Origin: JAULUH01 sp032111745
GTDB taxonomy: Bacteria; Chloroflexota; Anaerolineae; JAAEKA01
Length of the DNA: 20,034 bases
Direction of reading: 5' to 3'
Assembly: GCA_032111745.1 (NCBI GenBank)
Contig: JAULUH010000043.1
Span: 1-20,034, forward strand
Shown: in pieces, positions 13,679-20,034 of the stretch
How the letters are laid out: every line of letters begins with the position of its first letter
Position numbering within the stretch: position 1 is the stretch's first letter
Notes under the pieces: generated by a model
The model's input: the letters and a program-made list of their open reading frames with translations, nothing else
Database searches by the model: none
Told to the model about the DNA's origin: nothing
Position numbers and translations under genes: made by a program

Positions 13679-13791
13679 GTGTGGCCTGTCGATTGGATCA
13701 TGAGGGGTATGGCACACGATCGGCGCAGAGTTGTGAAGACGTAGAACGTCATGGACGCACAGAGGGAAGGCCCGGGTATGGGGAAAGTGGC

Positions 13792-13820
13792 TTGACGGTA
13801 GCCAGAGGGCCACGTATAAT
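13792..13820 (+). promoter_or_regulatory. Near-perfect sigma-70 promoter for methyltransferase-SbcC operon
   Basis: TTGACG (13792-13797), exactly 17 bp, then TATAAT (13815-13820): five and six of six consensus. The start should be near 13827, giving an 11-base leader that begins at the GGAG ribosome site. A constitutive, strong promoter is expected. Confidence 0.8.
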
Positions 13821-13837
13821 CTCCACGGAGAGCTATT

Positions 13838-14692
13838 ATGGCTAGTATGCGCAGTGACTCATCACCGCTGGCACCGGGGCCAGGGGTAGAACAAAGGCTG
13901 GAGGGTTCTGGGTGGCGCTCCGAATACGGGGCAGTGCTTGGCGCCCTGCGCCGCTATGGCTTGCATGGCGGCAGCCTGGTGCTGGACTTTGGGAATGGCA
14001 CCAGCGACATGACGGCCACCCTGGCCCGGGCTGGCTACCGGGTCATTGGCGCAGGCAGCTCAGCCGTGGCCCTGGAGGAGGCCCGAGCGCGCTATCCGGC
14101 GCTGGCATTTGCGGCGCTGAATCCGGAGTCACAGCTGGCCTTCCCTGATGCCCATTTTCATGCCATCACCTCGATCAATGCCATCGAGCATACGACGCGA
14201 CCAGCTGGCGTCCTGCGGGAGCTGGTGCGTATGCTGCAGCCAGGTGGCCTGCTGGTGATGGCCTTTCCTAACCTGTTATCGCCCATGCGGCCGCTGCGGC
14301 GATTTGTCACGCACCCGAAACGCTCACGCTATGGACCTGAGAGCGGGGACTCGACCTGGGACTCGCTGGGCCTGCTCTGGCGCAACCTCACCTTGCAGGG
14401 CTCGATCAGCCTGACCCAGCGTCCCCGGTTCCGGCCGCGGCAGGCCGACCTGGTCAATGCAGAGCGCTTTCGCTTGTTCGGGTATGGGGCCGACTACGAT
14501 GCCTTGTGGCTGTGCAACCCTGGGGATGTTGCGGCAGCGTTGCGGGAGCTGGGCTTGGCCGTGTTGGAGCTGCGCGGGATTCCCGGCGAAACCGAGCGCT
14601 CACGCGCGCTGAGTAACATGCGCCGGCTGCTCCCTCCAGCTCTGACCTCCCACGTGCTGTTGGTGGCGCGCAAGGCGGGCCTGGAGGGTTGA
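13838..14692 (+). CDS. Class I SAM-dependent methyltransferase (type 11-like)
   Basis: 284-residue cytoplasmic methyltransferase. The Rossmann fold includes motif I VLDFGNGTSD (48-57; the usual GxGxG is FGNGT here), a following acidic/binding loop and ARYPALAF, then NAIEHTTRPAGVLRELVRMLQPGGLLVMAFP (114-144), the typical post-motif of Methyltransf_11 proteins. The substrate is not readable; the C-terminal 120 residues are unlike common small-molecule or rRNA families I know. ATG 13838 has GGAG seven bases upstream. It is the first gene of a two-gene unit with the SbcC-like gene 16 bp downstream, behind the strongest promoter in the window. Whether it modifies DNA, lipid or a metabolite is unknown. 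Confidence 0.85.
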   Translation: MASMRSDSSPLAPGPGVEQRLEGSGWRSEYGAVLGALRRYGLHGGSLVLDFGNGTSDMTATLARAGYRVIGAGSSAVALEEARARYPALAFAALNPESQLAFPDAHFHAITSINAIEHTTRPAGVLRELVRMLQPGGLLVMAFPNLLSPMRPLRRFVTHPKRSRYGPESGDSTWDSLGLLWRNLTLQGSISLTQRPRFRPRQADLVNAERFRLFGYGADYDALWLCNPGDVAAALRELGLAVLELRGIPGETERSRALSNMRRLLPPALTSHVLLVARKAGLEG

Positions 14693-14708
14693 AGGACTTG
14701 AGCAGGCG

Positions 14709-17279
14709 ATGATCCCGCTGCGGCTTACTCTACATAATTTCATGTGTTACCGGGATCCGGATCCGGTCGACTTCTCCGGCCTGCACTTGGCCTGTCTCTC
14801 GGGCAATAATGGGCACGGTAAATCTGCGTTGTTGGATGCGATGACCTGGGTCTTGTGGGGCCGGGCGCGGTCTAACCAGGCCGACGACCTGATCACTCTG
14901 GGCCAGAGTGATATGTGGGTCGACCTGGAATTCGCGCTGGGGCCTAATCGCTACCGCGTTCGGCGCAGCCGGGAGCGCAAAGGCCGCACCGGCAAGAGCG
15001 ACCTGCAGCTCCAGGTCTGGCGGCCGGCAGACACGGGGGGTGGCGAGTTCGAGCCCATCACCGAGCCGACCATCCGCGAGACTGAAACGCGGATCGTCGA
15101 CCTGCTGCACATGGACTACGATACCTTTATCAACTCGGCGTTTCTGATGCAGGGGCGGGCGGACGAGTTCACAGTGAAGCCGCCTAACCAGCGCAAGCAG
15201 ATCCTGGCTGATATCCTGGCGCTGAGCCAGTACGATATCTATGAAGCCCGGGCCAAGGAGCTGGTCCGGCAGCATAGGGATGAGGTGGCCCGGGTCGACG
15301 CCCTGATCCAGGCTATCGATGACGAGCTGAGCCGCGAGGCCCAGATTGCACAGGAGGTGCAGAGTGCCCAGGCCCGGCTGGTCGAGCTGAGCGATTACCT
15401 GCGCCAGGCGGAGGAGGCCCAGCGCGGCCTGGCGGCGGAGCACCAGCAGCTACTGGCCCAGCGCCGCGAGCTGGCAGACCTGCAACGACGCCTGGAGCGG
15501 GATCACCAGGAGCTGGCCGCCATCGACGAGCAGATCCAACAGGCCACGGCCCGGCAGGCCACCGACGCCAAGGTATTGGCCCAGGCTGCGGAGATCGAGG
15601 CCGGCTATCAGGGCCTCCAAGAGGCCAGGCAAGCAGAGCAGGCGCTGAATACCCAGCTGCTCCAGCAATCGCGCCTCCACGGCCAGCACAGCCGACTGGA
15701 GCAGCAGTTAGGCCAGGCGCGGGCGCAGCTGGAGTCCGAGAGGCGAGTCCTGGAGGATCGCCTGGCCCGTCTGGAGGATCTGGCTGGCCGCGTGCCGGCG
15801 CTGGAGCGACAGCGAGACGAGGCAGGGGCTGCGCTGGCCAGGCTGGCGGCACAGGAGGAGCTACTGGGCGCGCTGCGCGGGGAGCTGCAGAGCCGGGCTG
15901 AGGAGAGCGCCGGGCTGCGCGCTCAAAATCAGGGCCTTCGCGATGAGATGGAAGATGTCAAGGAACGCCTTGACCTGCTCAGGCAGGCCGAGGCAGCCTG
16001 CCCGGTGTGCGGCCGGCCCTTGGGCGAGAGCGAACAGCACCAGGTCGTGAGCGACTACAAGGCGCGCGGGCTGGCCATGGGCGATCGCTACCGGGAGAAC
16101 GTGGCCCGGCAGCAAGAATTGAGCGAAGCCATAGCCGAAGCCCGGGCACGAATGGCGGCAGTTGAGCGTGTGGTGCAGGACAAAGCCGTTTGGCAGCGGC
16201 AGGAGGCCCAGGCCGAGGCCCAATTGGCCGAGACCCTGGCTGCGCAGGAACAACGGGAACCGGCTCGGCAGGCCCTGGCCCAGGTGGTAGAGCGGCTAGA
16301 GGCCGGTGACTTCGCGGCCGAGCTGCGTGCCGACTTGATGGCAATCGCTAACGAGCTGGCTGCGTTGGGCTATGACCCTGCCAGCCATGAAGCCGTGCGC
16401 GAGGCGCTACTGGCCTATGAACCGTATCTGCCGCGATACAACCAGCTACAGGCTGCCATCGAGAGAGGAGATACCCTGCGGAACGCAATCGAGCAGCTGG
16501 AGGCCAGTCGGCAGCGCCGCCGCGAGGCCCTGGCCGACGATGAGGCCCGGCAGGCCATTCTCCAACCGACCCTCTCCCGCTTGCCACAGCTCGAGACTGA
16601 GCTGCGGTCCAGCACAGCCCAGGTGGAGGCGTTGGCCGCTGAGGAACGCCGCGCGCGCCAGGTCTACGGTGCTGCGCAACAGCGGCTGGAGGCCTGCCAG
16701 GCCCAGGCCGGCCGCCGGCTCGAGCTGAGCGCCCAAGTACCGGGGCTACGAGAACAGCAGGCCATCTACGAGGAATTGCAGGAGGCTTTTGGCAAGAAAG
16801 GGCTGCAAGCCATGATCATCGAGGCTGCCATTCCCGAGATCGAGATCGAGGCCAACAAGCTGTTGGGACGCATGAGCGATGGCCGGATGTCAGTACGCCT
16901 GGAGACCCAGCGGGAGACCAAGACCAGCCAGGAGGTGCGGGAGACCCTGGACATCATCTTGAGCGACGAGCTGGGCAGCCGCGACTACGCCCTGTTCTCG
17001 GGCGGTGAGGCCTTTCGGGCCAACCTGGCCATCCGTATTGCCCTCAGCAAGCTCCTGGCGCGGCGAGCCGGTGCGAGATTGCAGACCCTGATCATCGATG
17101 AGGGGTTCGGCACCCAGGACTCCCAGGGTCGCGAGCGCCTGGTACAGGCCATTACCTCCATCCAGGACGATTTCGAGCGGGTGCTGGTCATTACCCACAT
17201 CGACGAGCTGAAGGATCATTTCCCGGCTCGCATCGAGGTGGTGAAGACCGAAGACGGCTCCCAGATCAGTCTCAGCTAG
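14709..17279 (+). CDS. sbcC: SbcC/Rad50-family ATPase (SMC-like, zinc hook)
   Basis: Large coiled-coil ATPase that with the nuclease SbcD (Mre11) processes DNA ends and hairpins; 856 residues, closer to Rad50 length than the E. coli SbcC of over 1000. The Walker A site is GNNGHGKSALLDAM (32-45), Q-loop FLMQGRADEF (145-154). Long Gln/Glu/Ala/Arg-rich coiled coils flank the zinc hook CPVC at 431-434. The C-terminal half has the signature SGGEAFR (764-770) and Walker B LIIDEGFG (794-801; D797, E798). All catalytic motifs are intact. The N-terminus MIPLRLTLHNFMCY is the usual SbcC start. No sbcD partner is within the window; it follows a methyltransferase gene by 16 bp, with a weak GCAGG ribosome site. 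It converges with the GT39-like gene, 12 bp apart. Confidence 0.94.
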   Translation: MIPLRLTLHNFMCYRDPDPVDFSGLHLACLSGNNGHGKSALLDAMTWVLWGRARSNQADDLITLGQSDMWVDLEFALGPNRYRVRRSRERKGRTGKSDLQLQVWRPADTGGGEFEPITEPTIRETETRIVDLLHMDYDTFINSAFLMQGRADEFTVKPPNQRKQILADILALSQYDIYEARAKELVRQHRDEVARVDALIQAIDDELSREAQIAQEVQSAQARLVELSDYLRQAEEAQRGLAAEHQQLLAQRRELADLQRRLERDHQELAAIDEQIQQATARQATDAKVLAQAAEIEAGYQGLQEARQAEQALNTQLLQQSRLHGQHSRLEQQLGQARAQLESERRVLEDRLARLEDLAGRVPALERQRDEAGAALARLAAQEELLGALRGELQSRAEESAGLRAQNQGLRDEMEDVKERLDLLRQAEAACPVCGRPLGESEQHQVVSDYKARGLAMGDRYRENVARQQELSEAIAEARARMAAVERVVQDKAVWQRQEAQAEAQLAETLAAQEQREPARQALAQVVERLEAGDFAAELRADLMAIANELAALGYDPASHEAVREALLAYEPYLPRYNQLQAAIERGDTLRNAIEQLEASRQRRREALADDEARQAILQPTLSRLPQLETELRSSTAQVEALAAEERRARQVYGAAQQRLEACQAQAGRRLELSAQVPGLREQQAIYEELQEAFGKKGLQAMIIEAAIPEIEIEANKLLGRMSDGRMSVRLETQRETKTSQEVRETLDIILSDELGSRDYALFSGGEAFRANLAIRIALSKLLARRAGARLQTLIIDEGFGTQDSQGRERLVQAITSIQDDFERVLVITHIDELKDHFPARIEVVKTEDGSQISLS

Positions 17280-17291
17280 GAACGGCGGCAG

Positions 17292-19265
17292 CTATTGGAC
17301 GGCAACCTCCCCGCAGGTCGCCTGTTCTCCATCAAGGCCCACCACCAGACGATAGGTTCCCCTCGGGGTAAGCGGATTCAGGTTGACGTCGTAGTCCACG
17401 CGCACGACCTCGCCCGGTACCCAGGCCGAGGTAGGCCAGATGTGGATGGCGTCGCCGCTACGCTCCAGCCGCTCTCCCCACACCTGGCCGGCCCCATCGA
17501 CCATCTGCACCTGGGGAAACAGATCTTTGCCGACAGGCTCGTCCACGGTCCAATAGGTCGTGACATGCACCCAGCCGCTGGGCGGGTGAAACAGGTCATC
17601 GCGCGACGCCACCGGCCCGGGTGAATGCTGGCAGGCGAGCAGACGAAGCCCTTGCAGCGGGTGCGGGTCCAGCAGCGGCAGCCCCGACGGTAGGCCGGTG
17701 GTGCGATAGCGGGTGGAGTAGCCGCGAATGGCGATGCCAGCCGGGAACTGCTCCGTGATGAGGGGAAAGTTGGCGCCTAGCCAACCGGTGATCAAACCAT
17801 CAGGATCGAGGTCCTCGTCGTGGGATTGCACCAGCCATATCCCATTGAAGCCGGCGTCGACCAGGCCCTGCAGCGTGGTGGCAACCTCTGTTCCGTCTAC
17901 CAGTGTATCGGTGAAGGGAAAGAACACGGCCTGGGGGCCATCGAAATAGCGGTCGAAGGCCACGTGCACGTAATCGGCGTGGATCAGCATAGCGTCAGAT
18001 GGGCCGGCGTGTTGCGTCGCGTAGGCCGCGGCCTCACGCCAGGCCTCGCGGCGCCGCTCGGGCGACCAGTTGGCGGGCAGGGCCACCAGGGTGAGTCCCA
18101 GCACCACCGCCAGGCCGAGGGCACCCGCGGGCTCTCGCCAGGACCACAATGCGGCCAGGGCTCGTGCCCACGCCAGGCACAGAGCGGGAACTAGAATGAT
18201 GAAGTAGCGCGCCTCGGCGAAGATGGTGCGGTCGCGAGCCAGCAGTAGCCCCCCGATCAGCACCGGCACTCCCAGCCACACGGCCAGGTATAGGCCGCCA
18301 TGGCGCAGAGCCGCCGGTCTTCGGGTGGCTATGCCGGCCAGCGCCAACGGCAGCATAACCATCGCCAGCCACGGCGCCGTGTTGGCAGCCCACGAGGGCC
18401 AGCCGATGCTGTAGACCTGAAGCAGGTGACCCAGGCTGGCGGTCATGCCCTCAAACGGACGGCCAGGCTCAGACTCGGCACCGCTGACCAGCCATGCCGC
18501 GCGGGCCAGGGGCAGGAAGAGCAAGTTGATGACAGCCAGGGCGGCCAGGCCCCAGGCCAGCTTTCTCCAGTGGTCAGGCCGATGGCGGCCATCCCACCAC
18601 AGCATGACCACCCAGAGTGCGGCTACAGGGAGCAGGAAAGCACTGAAGAGATAGGTGTACAGTGCGGCGGTGAACCCGGCCACCGTCAGGACAAAGCCCG
18701 GCAAGCTACGGCCATTGGCCGGGCTACCTGCGCTCGCTTGCAGTGCCGGCTGTCCATCGCCAGCTATCCACAACACACCCAACAATCCCACCAGGGCAAA
18801 GGTGGTGGCGGGCATGAACATGCGGGCCTCCTGGCTATACCAGACCAGGAACGGATTGACCGCCAGCAACAGGCTGCCCAGGACCGCGGTGGGCCGGCCG
18901 CCCAGGCGCCTGCCTATGCCATAGGCAGGCAGCACGGCCAGGGCGCCGATCAGGGCGCCCAGGGAGCGCACGGTCCAGTCACCGCCGCCGAACAGGCTGG
19001 TCCAGGCGTGCAACATCAGGTAGTAGAGTGGTGGATGCTTGTCCTGGCCCAGGGCCAGGCCCACCCGCCAGATCTCAGGCGCTGGCCGGGCTGCCCAGTA
19101 GGTGCTCATGACCTCGTCGAACCAGAGGCTGTGATAGGTAAGGTCGGCAAGGCGCACAGCCAGGGCGAGCAGAAACAGCCACGGCAGGGGATGGCGCAGG
19201 AGGGCCCATGCTTCACCAGACGCGGCCGGCCGGGCTGGAGCCGGGCTAGACAGGCTGGCAGTCAT
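17292..19265 (-). CDS. Multi-pass membrane glycosyltransferase, GT39/PMT-like, with C-terminal soluble domain
   Basis: 657-residue integral membrane glycosyltransferase. The N-terminal half has about ten or more hydrophobic segments. The first outer loop carries LWFDEVMST (D50, E51), the acidic pair found in GT39/ArnT-type enzymes, then KHPPLYYLMLH near 76-86, RSLGALIGALAVLPAYGIGRR near 100-120 and VNPFLVWYSQEARMFM near 135-150. These enzymes use polyprenyl-phosphate sugars on the outer face. The C-terminal 230 or so residues (from about 430) are soluble; the last 100 look like a beta-sandwich (GEVVRVDYDVNLNPLTPRGTYRLVVGL). ATG 19265 overlaps the upstream stop by 4 bases (ATGA), so translation is coupled. 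The acceptor is unknown; protein or lipid glycosylation are both possible. Confidence 0.86.
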   Translation of the reverse strand: MTASLSSPAPARPAASGEAWALLRHPLPWLFLLALAVRLADLTYHSLWFDEVMSTYWAARPAPEIWRVGLALGQDKHPPLYYLMLHAWTSLFGGGDWTVRSLGALIGALAVLPAYGIGRRLGGRPTAVLGSLLLAVNPFLVWYSQEARMFMPATTFALVGLLGVLWIAGDGQPALQASAGSPANGRSLPGFVLTVAGFTAALYTYLFSAFLLPVAALWVVMLWWDGRHRPDHWRKLAWGLAALAVINLLFLPLARAAWLVSGAESEPGRPFEGMTASLGHLLQVYSIGWPSWAANTAPWLAMVMLPLALAGIATRRPAALRHGGLYLAVWLGVPVLIGGLLLARDRTIFAEARYFIILVPALCLAWARALAALWSWREPAGALGLAVVLGLTLVALPANWSPERRREAWREAAAYATQHAGPSDAMLIHADYVHVAFDRYFDGPQAVFFPFTDTLVDGTEVATTLQGLVDAGFNGIWLVQSHDEDLDPDGLITGWLGANFPLITEQFPAGIAIRGYSTRYRTTGLPSGLPLLDPHPLQGLRLLACQHSPGPVASRDDLFHPPSGWVHVTTYWTVDEPVGKDLFPQVQMVDGAGQVWGERLERSGDAIHIWPTSAWVPGEVVRVDYDVNLNPLTPRGTYRLVVGLDGEQATCGEVAVQ

Positions 19266-20034
19266 GGCTGGTTACGGTGCCAGAAGCCGGGCGCGAACAG
19301 GGTAGTGGTCAGGAGGCGTTCCAGGCCTGGATCAACCGTGCTGAGAGCCAGATGGTCGTGCAGGTAGGCGGCCAGGCCCCAGGCAAAGTAGTCGTGAGGA
19401 TTGCCGCGGGCGCCAGCGGGAGCGTAGCCCAGGTGAAATTGCCGGTGCAGGCGATGCCCCACGTCCTGCCACAGGGGGCTACGCCCGCCGCCGTCGCTGA
19501 GCCAGGCGCCACCAGGCTCGCCATCACAGCCCAGCAGGTGATCCAGGAGGTTGCCTACGGGAGCAGCCAGGGTGGAGCTGGCCAGGATCGAGGCGGCGGA
19601 TACCCAGGCCACATCATCCAGCACTTGCCGTCCCACCTGCTGGGGGCCGGCCTGGTAGCGCTGCGAATGATTCCCGATCACGGCGTGGCCTCGGGGATGG
19701 TGCGCCCAGAACGTCGGCAAATCGGCCGGCGTGCCGGACAGTGGGCGCAACAAGAGCCGGCCTAGCTCGAACGGGCTGCGCAGGCGTTGGGATTGGGCGA
19801 TAGGCAGAGCGGCCAGGGTACGCGGGCGGATGTGTACCTTGGCGCGCAGCAGGGTGTGCAGGGCAGCCTGGGTATCAGGTGTGCTCACGTCGTGGGATTC
19901 ACCGGTCGCGGTGCTCCGCAGTGCAACAGGAGCCGGGCGCAACTTTTCGTAGCCCGGTGCGTAGTGCTCCTTGAATTGAGATTCTGCCGGCCGGTGCGGG
20001 TCACCTGCGCCTTCGACCGGCGCCGAGTTGAATG
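19262..20034 (-). CDS. Unrecognised protein, possibly a degenerate zinc-metallopeptidase (5' end outside window)
   Basis: The frame is open from the window edge to TGA at 19262, at least 257 codons; there is no ATG in the visible part and the only alternative starts (TTG 19942, GTG 19888) lack a ribosome site, so the gene probably begins outside. I do not firmly recognise it. A block near the C-terminus, APVGNLLDHLLG followed about 35 residues on by NPHDYFAWGLAAYLHD, resembles HExGHALDHLLG ... NPxEYFA of lethal-factor-like zinc peptidases, but the zinc-binding HE and second H are replaced by A, P and N. If that alignment holds, the domain is catalytically dead. The gene overlaps the GT39-like start by 4 bases (ATGA), so the two are probably translated together and may share a task. 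Confidence 0.7.
   Translation of the reverse strand, partial: FNSAPVEGAGDPHRPAESQFKEHYAPGYEKLRPAPVALRSTATGESHDVSTPDTQAALHTLLRAKVHIRPRTLAALPIAQSQRLRSPFELGRLLLRPLSGTPADLPTFWAHHPRGHAVIGNHSQRYQAGPQQVGRQVLDDVAWVSAASILASSTLAAPVGNLLDHLLGCDGEPGGAWLSDGGGRSPLWQDVGHRLHRQFHLGYAPAGARGNPHDYFAWGLAAYLHDHLALSTVDPGLERLLTTTLFAPGFWHRNQP

Noticed and set aside
13738..13750. Small palindrome GACGT-AGA-ACGTC upstream of the methyltransferase promoter
   Set aside because: About 40 bp upstream of the -35 and only 5-bp arms; could be an operator but is too short to separate from chance.
18300..19367. Plus-strand open frame opposite the GT39-like gene
   Set aside because: The minus strand has membrane segments and GT39 motifs; the plus frame is low-complexity, Gln/Gly/Ala-rich and unrelated to any family I recognise.
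1..20034. CRISPR arrays, tRNAs, rRNA and insertion sequences
   Set aside because: I looked by eye for regularly spaced repeats, transposase motifs and tRNA-like cloverleaf ends and saw none; the spaced repeats in 6700-7820 are calcium-motif codons in the CRTAC1-like gene, not CRISPR. A computed tRNA or repeat scan could still differ.

Overview
The window is GC-rich chromosomal DNA with long, tightly packed genes in operon-like runs. It most resembles a Chloroflexota bacterium (Anaerolineae/Caldilineae-like). The hints are a solute-binding lipoprotein whose lipobox cysteine is followed by a long Pro/Ala/Glu linker, a transporter operon without its own ATPase, GTG starts in several genes, and a multi-pass glycosyltransferase with a soluble C-terminal domain. 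This taxonomic call is inference from style, not from a marker gene. I see no rRNA, tRNA, CRISPR array, insertion sequence or phage gene.

Layout. (1) 1-4552, minus strand: a carbohydrate-uptake operon, read as cytoplasmic six-hairpin glycosidase (GH100/debranching-like), solute-binding lipoprotein, and two CUT1-type permeases (the second cut by the window edge). Hairpins sit between glycosidase and binding protein and between binding protein and first permease. (2) 4553-4869: an intergenic stretch with a promoter and short tandem repeats. (3) 4870-8083, minus strand: a secreted FG-GAP/VCBS + ASPIC/UnbV (CRTAC1-like) protein followed by a secreted diheme cytochrome c peroxidase/MauG-family protein. 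(4) 8084-8408: a non-coding stretch with a promoter, a direct repeat, an AT-rich inverted repeat and a GC-rich terminator-like hairpin. (5) 8409-10274, minus strand: a sugar isomerase/epimerase and a Gfo/Idh/MocA dehydrogenase, probably a small sugar- or cyclitol-catabolic operon. (6) 10479-11432, plus strand: a secreted LysM-LysM-M23 peptidase whose promoter suggests a leaderless mRNA. (7) 11440-13588, minus strand: a GtrB/Dpm1-like glycosyltransferase and a flippase-like (UPF0104) membrane protein. (8) 13838-17279, plus strand: a SAM methyltransferase and an SbcC/Rad50-type ATPase behind a near-consensus sigma-70 promoter. (9) 17292-20034, minus strand: an unrecognised protein with a possible degenerate zinc-peptidase motif, open at the window edge, overlapping by 4 bp a GT39-like membrane glycosyltransferase.

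Working together: the transporter and glycosidase could import and cleave oligosaccharides; the isomerase/dehydrogenase pair could process a sugar or cyclitol. The GT2 enzyme, flippase-like protein and GT39-like enzyme fit the known logic of polyprenyl-phosphate-sugar synthesis, possible translocation, and use on the outer face of the membrane. The most unusual pieces are the peroxidase/CRTAC1 pair, the apparently dead metallopeptidase coupled to GT39, and SbcC without SbcD. Six promoters with 17-bp spacers can be read directly, but motif matches of this kind are not proof of activity.
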